64,000 nucleotides of DNA from Chionis minor (lineage: Eukaryota; Chordata; Aves; Charadriiformes; Chionididae): NCBI GenBank assembly GCA_013398295.1, contig VZSF01011291.1, forward strand, positions 1 through 64,000, written 5' to 3'. Each line of letters begins with the position of its first letter. Position 1 is the first letter of the stretch. The notes beneath the pieces were generated by a model, which saw only the letters and a list, made by a program, of their open reading frames with translations, was not told the origin of the DNA and did not search any database. Below, in pieces: positions 1 to 12,305 of this stretch. Position numbers and translations under genes: made by a program.

Positions 1-20
1 GAAGGGAAGGGAAGGGAAGG

Positions 21-384
21 ACAGGATCTGGGGAGACCTCAGAGCACCTTCCAGTATCTGAAAGGGGCTTCAGGAAAGCTGGGGAGGGACTCTGCATCAG
101 GAAGTGGAGCCATACGATGAGGGAGAATGGTTTTAAACTGGAAGAGGGGAGATTTAGATGAGATATTAAAAAGAAATTGTTGCCTGTGAAGGTGGTGAGA
201 CTCTGTTGCAGGTTGCCCAGAGAAGCTGTGGCTGCCCCATCCCTGGAGGTTCAAGGCCAGGTTGGACGGGGCTTGGAGCAACCTGGTGTAGTGGGAGGTG
301 TCCCTGCCCAGGGCAGGGGGGTGGGACTGGATGGTATTTAAGGTCCCTTCCAACCCAAACCATTCTGTGATTCTGTGGTTCTAA
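21..384 (+). mobile_element. CR1 LINE, 3' part
   Basis: 5'-truncated CR1 with the ORF2 C-terminal region (degenerate) and a 3' end in ATTCTGTGATTCTG. It is preceded by a short GAAGG repeat at 1-20 at the window edge. Confidence 0.88.
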
Positions 385-1907
385 ATATTGTTGTTGATGC
401 AGAAGTCATACCTTGCTCACAATATCTACGAGCAGCACAAGCAGCGAGTTCTGCCTCAGACTTTGTATTACTTACGTAGAAAATTAAGCCTGGACTTTGC
501 AGTCTGTGAAACAAGCTCATGCAGAGGGTTAGGGGTAATGGTTCCGCACTGGACATGAAGTCTCTATCAGTAATTCTTGAACTAATTGCTTTGTAGAGCT
601 CGCAGTCTCACTTGAAATTTAGGCACCTAGAGAGAAATCAGGGCACTAAACATCTTTGAAGAGTGGTATCGTATATTTTTCTCTTTGTTCTGAAAGAGGT
701 CATTTATGCAATGCCCGCACCCCTGCAGCTTAGTGCTTTGCACTGTTATTTCAGAAGTTAAAAGCTATTTTAATCGCCAGCGCAGCGTGACAGAAAACCT
801 CGTTGCTTTGCGGCGATGGTCATATCATTGCGATACTGCCAGCTCCCTTAGGAACTGTGGAAGGCAACTTGCAGGCTGTAGGTGAGCCGGGTTTAGCCAA
901 ATAAGTGCATTAGAAGGAGGCCGTAGCATAATATGGAGTCGCACCGTAATTAGGCTCCTGGTTTTTCTGCCTTGTCCATGAAACAGAGTCAGTGGAACAG
1001 GACAACTTTTATAAATTCAGGGAGGGTCAAAATTATTATAACTAACCGTAACAACTCTTGGCTCTTTGAGGGCTTTTATCCAAATGGCTCCAAGCCCTTG
1101 CTCTTCACAGAGAGAGATAAATGTAATTATCACAGTTCTAAAGCGGGGAAAGCCGAGGCTTAATTAACTGCTCATGGATATACAGCAAATCAGTAGCAGA
1201 GATGGGAACAGAAACCAGTTTTCCTGACTCCCATTCGGGCTGTAGTCACTGGATCCCGGTGCCATCTCCATCAAGTAGCAACTGCAGGGGGATAAACACG
1301 GCAAAAAGTCCCAGTGGGATAAAGCTGAGGGTGGCCCAAAGAGCACCTAGACAGCCCCGTGGCCAGCTGAAGTGGTGCTGGGATACACCAGTGCTCTGGC
1401 ACTTAGTGAACTGGGACCAGCACCAGAAACCTGCCCGTTGTATGTATGACACCAGTTTGCTCCTCATGGTGTTGTCCTCGTAACAGTTTGCTCGTGGGAA
1501 AGGGCTCCTGCTGCGGCATCGCCCACCTGGCTGCTCCCTGGCTCTCTCCACCGCTGCAGATGGGACTCCCGGCTTTATCCCAGTGGGGAAAGTCAATAGT
1601 CTAGGATGAAGCCACAGCGACATACACCCTACGCCATCCACTTAGCCTTCTTGCTTTCCAACCTCCGTCGTTTTTGTCCTGACCTGCCCCTCACCATCGG
1701 TGCAGGCTCGGCTGGGACCTGCGGCCACTGGGACCTGTGCTGGGCGACTCCTTCTTCCCAAAAGCGGCACCTGGAAAAAGAGGCTGTGCTAAGAGAAGCA
1801 GAGATGAGATAAACCACAGATTGATTCCTGAAAGGCAGCATTTAGCCGCTGTTCTCCCAAAAGGCTGACAGTGGAGGACAGCCTTGAAATGATGACGAAG
1901 ACAATGT
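384..1907. other. Intergenic, no gene seen
   Basis: Unique-looking sequence apart from the MIR-like piece at 1130-1250. Open frames here are short and unrecognised. Confidence 0.6.
1130..1250 (+). repeat. MIR/L2-like ancient repeat fragment
   Basis: The order 'aggcttaattaact...acagcaaatcagtagcagagatggga...cctgactccc' follows the conserved 3' half of MIR-type tRNA-SINEs (CORE-SINE/L2 tail). Diverged; by-eye match only. Confidence 0.45.
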
Positions 1908-2330
1908 GAGAGCTGGAGCCCCTCTGCTGGGAGGACAGGCTGGGAGAGCTGGGGGGGGTCAGCCTGGAGAAGAGAAGGCTCCGGGGAGACCTTCCAGCCC
2001 CTGCCAGTGTCTGAAAGGGGCTCCAGGAAAGCTGGGGAGGGACTCTGGATCAGGGAGTGGAGCCATAGGGTGAGGGGGAACAGTTTTAAACTGAGAGAGA
2101 GGAGATTTAGATGAGCTATTGGGAAGAAATTGCTGCCTGTGAGGGTGGTGAGCCCCTGGCCGGGGCTGCCCAGAGAAGCTGTGGCTGCCCCATCCCTGGA
2201 GGTTCAAGGCCAGGTTGGACGGGGCTTGGAGCAACCTGGTGTAGTGGGAGGTGTCCCTGCCCAGGGCAGGGGGGTGGCACTGGATGGTCTTTAAGGTCCC
2301 TTCCAACCCAAACCATTCTGTGATTCTATG
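1908..2330 (+). mobile_element. CR1 LINE, 3' part
   Basis: Starts in the ORF2 C-terminal region and ends in CATTCTGTGATTCTATGA. Very close to the copies at 22474, 47131, 44576 and 53772, so it belongs to the same young subfamily. Confidence 0.92.
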
Positions 2331-3705
2331 AAAATGTTCTGTTCTGACTAAACTGTGCCAAAACAGAGGAAAAGACCTCTCTTTTACCCCTTTCGCTGAC
2401 TCTGGGCCAGGTATTTTGAAACTCTCTGTTGCCTCAATGCCTACACAACTTGGGTGCAGAGCTACGCTGAGCTGTGTCCTCCTTGTGCACCACCAGCTCT
2501 GGAAGCCAAGGTGCTCACAGCGTCTCCACAGGTTCTGTGGACGTCTCTTCAGCCATCCAACATTTGTTTTTCCCCGCTAGAGTTTTGATAGAAGTTGTCT
2601 CAGCATATGAGGAGAATTCATCACTACACAAGCGACATCCCTTTCCTGTTTTGGGTCAAAATGTAACCTTGAGCTAGTGGAATAAATCAGACTCCAGTCC
2701 CTGTGCCTCCCTGAGCGCAGTGTCTGCAGTCATTTATCTAACTCCAGGAAGAAAATCGAGTTAAAATGCCCAGAATGAGATTTTTTTCTAGCATTTACTG
2801 ATGACTTAGGACATTGCAGCAATGAGGCTTTCAAAACAGGAAGGTATCTCTGCTCCAGGCTGAAAGAACATCCTTTAGCACGGCTGGCAGGGAGCTTGCT
2901 GCTCACACCCTGGGATTTTGCTGGGAATGGGAGTAGGTGCAGCCGTGGCAAGGGGTGACGCTGGTGGCAGAGAGGAACGTGTAAATAGGAATTGTTGCTT
3001 CCAGTCACAAGCAGAAGAGTTATTTAGCATTCACTCAGCTTACTACAGGACAATGTTGTTGTCATTTTGATCCCACTAAAGCTTAAGGGCGAGGGAGGAT
3101 GAGGCTCCAGGCAGGCACAGTACTGCAGGAGGAACCCAGCCCCAAAGGCTTCCGCGGGAGAAACGTGGGATGGGGCAAAGGGACTAGGCGGGAGTACAAC
3201 AACACAAGGGCAGAAAATATGCAAGTGCTGCTCTGCAGGGAATCCCAAAATGATGGAAAAGAAGGGGACGGGCTGTCTGTAGTAAGTTAGAAAAATCTAG
3301 AGGAAGGCTGGAGCTGTGACCCAGGCTAGGAAGGAAGTTCTCCGAGGCCACCTATATTCCAGTAAATTAATCACACCCAGGGCCTTTCTGTGGTGCTGAG
3401 TCCAACAGACCGGGAAGAGCTGGTGTCCATATCATTAAATTCTCTCAGCTGCCAAAAGATGATGTCTGACTCCACACGGACTCCTGGGAGCTCTCCCTGG
3501 CTTTTGCTAATTGCCAAGTCACGCCCAGAAACACAGACGTTAATTTGCACGAGCCAGAAACCTGCCAGGGAGAGCCCTGACAACTGAAATTCAGTGCCCA
3601 GGTCCAGCATTGGTCCATGCTCACGCAACCAAAGTCTTTGCTTGGCTCTTGCTGTGACTTCCCTTGCCTGGATTTGACTAACTCCTGCAGACATCTGCCA
3701 GCCAC
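2331..3705. other. Intergenic, nothing recognised
   Basis: No repeat, exon or RNA gene recognised. Confidence 0.6.
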
Positions 3706-4022
3706 GGGTTGCTCCAAGCCCCGTCCAACCTGGCCTTGAAGACCTCCAGGGATGGGGCAGCCACAGCTTCTCGGGGCAACCCCGGCCAGGGGCTCACCAC
3801 CCTCACAGGCAACAATTTCTCCACGATATTTCATCTAAATCTCCCCTCTTCCAGTTTGAAGCCATTACCCCTTGTCCTATCATTACATGCCCTTGTATTA
3901 AGTTCCTCCCCAGTTTTCCTGGAGCACCTTTCAGACACTGGCAGGGGCTGGAAGGTCTCCCCAGAGCCTTCTCTTCTCCAGGCTGAACACCCCCCAACTC
4001 ACTCAGCCTGTCCTCACAGGAG
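3706..4022 (-). mobile_element. CR1 LINE fragment lacking its 3' end
   Basis: Matches the antisense of the CR1 tail from the 'ggttgctccaag' point onwards, but the terminal 3' octamer repeat is absent. This is unusual because CR1 normally keeps its 3' end, and it points to later deletion. Confidence 0.85.
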
Positions 4023-7000
4023 AAGTGACTGTCTCCAGAGACACATGCGTTGGGGGCACATGGGCACGGAGCTGAGGAGGGTTTCCCTGTGCAGCTCTGG
4101 CGAGGGAGGTCTTCCAGCATTAAGAGAGCGTGGACGTGGCCAGGCCAAGCATTGAGTGTGGGCTACGTGTTGCAGCAGAGTGATGGAGGGTGATCATAAG
4201 AGCCCTGGAAGATGTACTGGCTGGTACAACTGTCACTCCCCTCTGCCCATGTCACCAGTCAAAGCGGTGAGCCAAACTCTTATGGGTTCTCCATCCCAGT
4301 CCCTCCTTCTGCTCCTGGCCCGATCCCAAAGGCAGCCGTGAACTGTCTCTGGTTGTGCCACCATCACATGTTCTCTAGGACAGAAATACACGTGGTGGAC
4401 ACCTCTTCTGTTCCTGGTTTAAATGGGGCTTTGAAAACTTGCGGTCTTAACTAGGTTGAGTGGAAGTGGTCATTGGCATTTTTGGATGCTACATGCATAT
4501 GCATGTATGTACATATATGCATCTCCTATTTAAGATTCTCCAGTGTGACTTTGTAGTAATGGTTTTCAGCTCGGATGGCGCTTAAAGATATCCACATGCT
4601 GGTTTTTGTCTCAAGGCCTTGAAGAGAGAAATGGAGACTCTGGTTGTTTGCTGTGGTAGTAGCCTGATCCATCGCCCAGCTACCTTCTTCAGAGGAGGAA
4701 TCTCAAAAAAGAGGAGTTTTAGGAGGCCAGTAAAGGTGCTTATTTGTGAAAACCAACCTGAAAACCGGAGGAAGGCAGCAACAAAGGTGCTGCAAGTGGA
4801 GACGCCACCGCAGCCCCCCTGCCACTACCTTCCACTGTGCAGATGCTACCAGCAGTAAGAGGAGCCCTGAGCATAGCACAGGTTCCCCTGGCATCACCAA
4901 ATCCAGAAGCTATTCTTGGACACCACCTACTGGCATCTTCCCTGTTAACTCATCTCAAGGTGAAGAGCTGTGCAGGGTGGCGGCGGTATCCCAAACCTGG
5001 CAGTGAAGAGACAAACTTGACCTTCCCAGACCTTTGCAGTGAATGTCCGGTTCGTTTTCCTGAGAGAGGGGAGCTTGTGGAAAAGCTCCATTTTGTAAGG
5101 GAGGAATTTTCACGTGGGACTGGGAAAGGGGATGCTGATGTCAAAAGAAGCACCATGAATGGAGGCGAGTAAAAGAAACAAGAAAAAAAAATAAAAAGAG
5201 GGAGAAAAAAGTCTACAGGCACTAGTGTGGAGTAAACTGGAGGTCTTCCCTACCCCAGGGAGGGGGTATTTTATATCCATCAAGTGCCGGTTTAGATGGA
5301 CTTTCAAGACCCAGAGCGTTTAAGTCCATGATCTTTTTTTTTTCGTCAAGGTTTGTGTGGCGCCAAAAAAAAAAACCCCAACCAAATAAAACCTTTTTAG
5401 TTTTTGGATGCAGCATTTTAAATGGGAAAGGGAGAGGTACGGCTCCTGACCGCTCTGCCTTTTGGCACCAATCCCAAAAAACGTATTGCTGATGTTTATA
5501 ATTCCTGGCAGCCGTGACAGACAGACAAAAAACACCCAAAGAACACCCAAAGAACAAAGGACCGTAGTGGTCAGTCATCCTCATTTTCACAGGAGGCGAG
5601 GGTTGTGCTCAACCTCTGCGTGGTGTCGCTGCATGCGATAGGAAGAAGCCTCCCAGCTGCAGTTACTCCTCAGGGAGGATGCGATCCTGTTGGTCACTCA
5701 GTCTCCTGGCTGTGACCTGCTGCAGCTGTGGGGTTTTGGCAAAAAACCAACCCCCAGGAGGTCCCAATGGATCCTAATTGCTCTGAGCAGCCTCAGCTGG
5801 GGCCTCCGCCCACACCCTCTGCCCAGCAGTTCTAGTTAAGCTCAGCCTTGGGCTGTCTTGCAGATGGGTTGGTCTTTGCTTTTCCCACCTGGACGGAGCC
5901 TTTGGGTCTATGTTGTAGCTTGTCTCCATAGCCTCTTTGTTGACTGCAGCCCCTGGGTCAGCTCTGGACTTGGTGGACCCCTTGGCTGTGTCTGGGGCTG
6001 CTGATGGATGCAGCCCTGCTCAGGTACTGTTGGGCCATGGCTGCAGGTGAGCAAACTGCCTGTGGTGGGGTATCCTTGTCCCCTGTTGTGGGGCAGTGCT
6101 GCTCCCTGACATAGGTCAATGTTATTCCCACTCTTTCACTTCTTGTCCCTAATCCCCTTCAGGGCTTTCCAACAAGAGTTTCTCCTGTTTATAGGTGTAT
6201 GTGTATTTTTTCCTGCTTATATTTGTATCAGAGACCACCTCATTTAATTTTCTTTTCCCTTGGGAGGTCTAAGTTTAAGATCATAAATGACTTTACCTTC
6301 TCATAAGATGATAGAGAAGCCTATGGTGCTGCCACCTGCCCAAGGCTTGTTGGGGGTCCCTGTTGCCTACTGCTGGGTTCCTGAGTCTGTTCACCTCCTT
6401 GTTGTCCATTAGGTCTCTGCCCACAAGCTGTTTTTTGCTTTCGGTCAGGTGAAGACTCCATCCCTTTGATTTTTACGTCTGTATTCCTCTCCTGTTCTCA
6501 AAGATGGTCTCCCAGGTTTTCTTATTTTAAGGGCTGTGGATGAGATGTTTCTCCAAAACACCTCTGCAAGCTGTACTAACTGATAATGAAATCTGTGATT
6601 TCATGGCCTGGGGTTGCCATGGAAGAATAGTTCTGAGCAACAAGTTCTATTCAAGACACAAAAATCCCTTGATTGTCCAGCTGGGAGGTCTTAGCTTAGG
6701 GTTCGTCCTTCTCTGTGACCTGAGCTCTTTTTCCAATTTTTTGTCTTGCCCTTCTGGGCTTAAGTCTGAGTTTCACTGGTGGTTGGGGGGGCAGAAAAGA
6801 AGCAGGGCTGTTCTGGTGCTGTGCATCCAGCGATCTGTGTGCTGCCGCCTCTGAGCAAGCCATCCGTACCTGCAGAGATCCTGCTGGCATCCCTGGATGG
6901 CCTCCTACTGAGGGTCAGGATGGTATAGGTAGGACAGTCTGGTGGGATTTTGAGAGGTTTGGTTTTTTTAAATATTAATTTCCTTTCCTGTTGGCTGCTT

Positions 7001-8624
7001 GTAGATGTTGTGAGGGATAAATGATGTATCTGGCAGGTGGAGCAGCCTTTGGAGGGGAACTTTGTTCAGTGTGGTGTACATAGGGTGGGAAACCGTAGCG
7101 TAATGGCTACCAATATCCAGAGCTTGCTGACATGATGGTAATTAGAGGCCTCTTCCTCCAGCAAAACTGAAATTCTCTGCCTTCAAACACTTCCACTTTC
7201 TGTTGTGTTGCAAAAGAAGGCTTTCATTGCTGTGCCATATCACCCAGGGCTCTCCTTTTGCATGAGTCCTGCCAAGTGGAGAGATGTGTTCCTGGAAAAT
7301 ACTTGCATGTCTCTGGCTCAACAGCTTTCTCTGATTGGGCAAGCTCTCTTTTTATGGCGAGTAAAACTGGAGGAGATTTATAGCCTACACTGGTACAATG
7401 TGATGCATCTGTGACATACAGCCCTTTCATCACAACAAATGATGGATCTCGTTGTTATTATGTTGTTTTATTACTGTAACAGGTAATTTTGAACTACACT
7501 TGGCCATAAAGGATGATTTGGTAGGCTGGAAGGCAAACACCAGAGCTGTTGTGGTTCAAACCCCCTTAAGAAGGAAAACTGTCTTGTGTGTCAGGTGTAG
7601 ACTATTTCACACCGCAGAAAAACAACCTTACTGTTGGCTTTTTCTCTTTTTCAGGCTGCATTTCCTAATTTTAGAGGTGGAATTCATGTGCTCCTCTGAC
7701 AGTGTTGGTGAGGTCTCTGGTGAAGTTATCTGTGTTTGGAGTAAGCCTTTTCATAATTAATACTAGCCCTAATTCTCCTCGATTTCCAGTCGCTTACAGG
7801 TAGCTGTTCAAAGTGGGTCTTGCATCTTCTGGTGTAGATCATCTTTGCAGAGCGGCATGGTAGACTGGTAGATTGTGTAGCCTACAATAATCTGTTTTAT
7901 AACTTTTCTTTGTCTGTAAAATAAAAAAGCTAGGTGAGGATGATGCTGTGTAGAGCTGTAGGACTCAGCTCCATCACTTCCACGGACTTGAGAACAGAGT
8001 AAGTCATGACACATCTAAATTTGTGTGACAACCTGAGCTTCTGATGCTGAAGGAGATGTGGGGGTTGACCAACCAGCCAACCGCCTGTGTTGTGAACGGC
8101 CCACGCTATGTGCCAGTAATGTGCCTTAAACTGTGAGACTCCCAAAGCCCTGTTCCAAATGCACTTCCAGGCATTTGGAAGCTGTAACAGAGAAAAGGAT
8201 GTTGTCATATTATCTGGAGAGCTGGCCGTTCAGCTGGCTTCCCTGGCACAGAAGCGAACTTGTAGTGATGGCACTAAAGCTTTGTGGATTTTGACTCTAG
8301 ACAAGCCTCAACAGAATAACCGGTTCAAAACCCCTAACACAGTAAGTTTCACTAAAAATTAATTAGTAGGAAGGAAGAAAAGGAGGAAGGGCAGGCACTG
8401 CTTTGAAGATTGAGTTGCAAAAAGTAACGCCGTGATAACCCTGAAGGGTATTTGGACTAAAACAACATAGATTTTTGCACTTCAGTGGAAAAAAGATGGC
8501 AAAAGGATGATGTTACAGAGCTGGTGCTGCTTCCAAGATGCACAATACTGGGACTCCTGCCAGGTTTTTCTGACACTCTGAAATCTCAGTCCTCGACAGT
8601 GTGCTAGTGGCCTTCAAAAGGGGT
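4023..8624. other. Intergenic, no gene seen
   Basis: Holds the palindrome at 4491, a purine-rich patch near 5165-5212 and short A/T homopolymers near 5333-5375. Open frames under 125 codons match nothing I know. Confidence 0.6.
4491..4506. promoter_or_regulatory. 16-bp palindrome with POU MORE-type site
   Basis: ACATGCATATGCATGT is a perfect palindrome containing ATGCATATGCAT, the known POU-dimer (MORE) element. Chance occurrence is possible in alternating purine/pyrimidine DNA. Confidence 0.35.
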
Positions 8625-9086
8625 GGCATGTCTGGAGCGTGTCCAGAGAAGGGCAATGGAGCTGGTGAAGGGTCTGGAGCACAAGTCTCTTGAGTAGCAG
8701 CTGAGGGAATGGGGGTTGTTCAGCCTGGAGAAGAGGAGGCTGAGGGGAGACCTTCTCACTCCCTACAGCTCTCTGAAAGGAGGGTGTAGCTGGGGGGGGG
8801 TGTGTGTGTCAGGTTCTTCTCCCAAGTAACAAGCAATAGGACAAGAGGAAATGGTCTCAAGTTATGCTGGGGGAGTTTAGGATGGATATTAGGAAAAACT
8901 TCACGGAAAGGGTTTCAAGCATTTAAACAGCCTGCCCAGGGAAGGGGTGGATTCACCATCCCTAGAGGTATTTAAAAGCTGGGTAGACTGAGGGACATGG
9001 GCTAGTGACGGACTTAGCAGCAGTAGGTGGATGGTTGGACTTGAAGATGTTAAAGGTCCCTTCCCACCTAGGTGATTCTATGGTTC
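8625..9086 (+). mobile_element. CR1 LINE, older subfamily
   Basis: A 5'-truncated copy of the second CR1 type in this window (CACTTGGGTTGG-type tail, antisense in other copies). Ends in GATTCTATGGTTCTGG. Confidence 0.88.
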
Positions 9087-11776
9087 TGGTGTTACTGCTG
9101 ACCTTTCTGGAAGTCAGTTCTTTAGACACCTTTTGATGCTACCTGAGGAAGGAACTCCTGTCCCTCCAAAGAACAAGCCTTTCCTAAGGTATCTCAAGTC
9201 TGAAACAGAAGTTACCCTGAATTGCCAGATGCTCTGGGAGTAGGTCCTCATCTGCACCTCCAGGAGTAGGCAGGTCAAGTGGTGTGTAGTGGGACCTGGG
9301 AACCTTTGTAGGTCAAAAGAAACTTCTGTGAGAACCTGCATTTTTACCTCCCTGAGATGCAAAGCCCCTGTTTTCAGCTGGCTTTCCATGGGCTTGATCT
9401 CCAGTTTGGATGAGGAAAAAACCAGTCTAGTGCATGACCCTGGAGAGGCTGCAAAGCGCTCTGTGAGGATCTACATACGTGGGTGTGCATATATGCATCT
9501 TCATCACATGCATTTACTGTAGGCAAAAATGACAACGTTATTCACAGCTTTGGCTTCCCTATTCTTCCTGCTAGAGCTCCCTTTCTTTGCTTCTGACTTA
9601 ACCAAAATTGCTTCTTTGGCTGCAGTTTTCCCTTGGTGCTGTTGTTTTTCCATTGTTTCTTGCTTGCCTCAGGCTTAGCTTTTTTCCTGAGGAGTCATAG
9701 TACAAAAGGTTTCACTGTTTTGGGGTTTTCTTGACCAAGTTTAGGAGGAAACAAACTTCTAACTGAAATAACTGTCTGATTATTTGAATGTTTCCATGTT
9801 CTGAAAAGCATCCTGGAAATCTGGCTGGAAGATCAACCTGTAGCAAAGGGTATGGGTTTTTTTGTCTTTGAAAAGTAGCCAAATAATTCTGTCAAGTTAC
9901 AGGTCTGAAAATCCTTATTCGCATCCTTGTGGTGGGAGAGGAGCCAGCAGAGGCTGGTAGAGACTGCCTGTAGAAATGGTGTCTTCCCAAAGAGGAAGGG
10001 GATGGGGCAATTGAGCAGAATAATGAGCACTGAGACAGGTGGGTGGATGCACAAGCAAGGATGAGGGATGTGGGGGAAAAGGGTGAATGAAGCTTCTGTG
10101 GTAACCTAGACACAAGAGAACTGGTTAGAGGGCCTGCTGTCCAAAATTTGCCATGATACACAGAAGCTTTTGACCTCTGCATTTCTATATGGCCAGCCAA
10201 AAGCTGTGTTCTTTGTTGCCAAGGTTGTTCCCTTCCCTGGTCCATGGAAAGTTGACAGCTTTCCACTTGTCTTAGCTGTGCCAAGATCTCATGCCTGACA
10301 TATAGGCCTTTAACAGAAATACTAATATTGGCATAAAGGAACTGGTGGCTGAAGACACCAGAAAAACAGCAGATGAAGGGTTAAAGGAGTGGCTGCAGAG
10401 CCATCCCACTTGTTTCATGCAAATAGCCCGAGGACAAAGAACAAGCTGAAGCCTTGGAGATAAAGATGTTGACCAAGGGCACTGGAGCTTTGAAATACCC
10501 AGATAAGGGTAACAAGCCTCATCCCTCAAGAGTTTCAGGCACAATTGAGTCACGACAGAGGGCTGGACATGGTGGTGTCCACTGCTGAAGGCTATAAAAG
10601 ATGCATCCAAAAATAAAGAGGAGCCCAGAAGATGTGGTGAGGCCATGATGGTGTTATCCCATGTGCTTCCTGCTGCACACAGGGGACCCTGGCCAGACGG
10701 ACACATACAGCTCTGTGCATGTGAGTATGTTGATGGGAGAGTGGGTAGAATCAACTTATTGGGTTCTTTTTAATAGAAAATCACCTTCCCTGTCTGTAAG
10801 GTCTTGCAACGAGTCTTCTTCCGCTAATTTCCCACAGCGATGTAAGAAAATGTTCCAGTTCTGCTAATGATTTATGTAGGAGGTGATATATATCCACATG
10901 ATGGCATTTTCTGTATATTCCAGTTGCCTTAAAAAAAATCTAGATAATTGGATTGCAAAATTGCTGTGTCAAAGGAGTATTCGTGCCCAAGCTGGGTACT
11001 CAACTGCTCCGAATCTGAAGTTGTCTGCTTAAGCTTTGTGCTGCCCTCTTGTAGGAAAACTGCTGCAATCCAAATGTTTGCTGTGCTTCTCCTTTTCCAA
11101 GCACTCAGCTTGAGAGGCACGTTGCCCACGCGAGAGATGCACCCAATGCCATCAGTTATAGGTGATGCTGCCGCATTTACGCACCTAAAGCGGCATAACA
11201 ATGCTATAAAGAAGAACCAGGCCACCCGAGTTGCAAAGCAGGCTTTTGGTGTGCGACCTGCCCTGGATGCTGCAGCTATAAAATGAAGGCGGCTCTTTGC
11301 TCCCACAGAACTCAGGAAAACTTGTGCTCCGACTGTGATCCAGGTGCCTTTTTTTTTTCCCCCCCCTTTCCTATCTGTCTCTGTTCCTGACCATGCTGGG
11401 TGGCCATGTGGGTGCTGCAAAATAGCTATTTATACCCACTGAGAGCTTATAGATGTCTGCTGTGCTGCTGTCAGTACAAGGGGCTTGTTACCTGCGGTGC
11501 CTTTTGCTCTTTCTCATGGAGCTGTGGGGAGAGAAAAATAAAAATAAATGCTTGTGAAGCATTTGGGGGTGATAGTGGTGAAGGCAGAGAAAAGCTACGC
11601 AGGAGGCTAATATGTCTGTATTCTTAAAATTGTTGAGGATGTAGAAGCAATGCTGGCCAACCAAAGTACTGAATGGATGCTGTTGGTTGTGTGTCACTCC
11701 TTTGGTGACACAGAGGAGGACATGGGGGAGTCTCGTGAGCAACAGTTGTGCCCTGTGATGGAATAAAATGAAGATA
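9087..11776. other. Intergenic with possible LTR remnant
   Basis: Apart from the candidate LTR at 10290-10720, I see no features. The 163- and 160-codon antisense frames have no recognisable domain. Confidence 0.5.
10290..10720 (+). mobile_element. Possible LTR remnant
   Basis: A non-CR1 stretch with an AP-1 motif (TGAGTCA, about 10545), TATAAAA at 10593-10599 and AATAAA at 10612-10617, an arrangement seen in some LTRs. Boundaries and target-site duplication are not resolved. It could instead be an unrelated promoter-like sequence. Confidence 0.25.
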
Positions 11777-12305
11777 TGGAGAATGGCTGGAGAGAGGCCC
11801 CCAGGAGAGGGACTTGGTGGGGGAGAGGCTCACCATGAGCCGGCACCATGCGCTGGCAGCCCAGAACCCCCCCGACTCCTGGGCTCCATCCCCACAGTGT
11901 GGGCAACAGGGCCGGGGGGGGATTCTGCCCCTCTGCTCCGCTCGGGGGAGACCCCACCAGGAATACTGCCTCCAGCTCCAGCTGTGGGGTCCCAACAGCA
12001 GGAGGACGCGGAGCTGGTGGAGCGGGGCCGGAGGAGGCCGCGGAGATGCTGGGAGAGCTGGAGCCCCTCTGCTGGGAGAACAGGCTGGGAGAGCTGGGGG
12101 GGTTCAGCCTGGAGAGGAGAAGGCTCCAGGGAGACCTTCCAGCCCCTGCCAGTCCCTAAAGGGGCTCCAGGAAAGCTGGGGAGGGACTTCATACAAGGGC
12201 ATGTAGTGATAGGAAGAGGGGTAACGTCTTCAAACTGGAAAAAGGGAGATTTAGATGAAACTGCAGGAAGAAATTCTTCATTCTGAGGGTGGTGAAACTG
12301 CCACA
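11777..12305 (+). mobile_element. CR1 LINE, mosaic, 3' end missing
   Basis: The first about 400 bp match the young GC-rich subfamily. From about 12180 the sequence instead resembles an older type (ACAAGGGCATGTAGTGATAG), and it stops before the 3' end. Confidence 0.85.
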
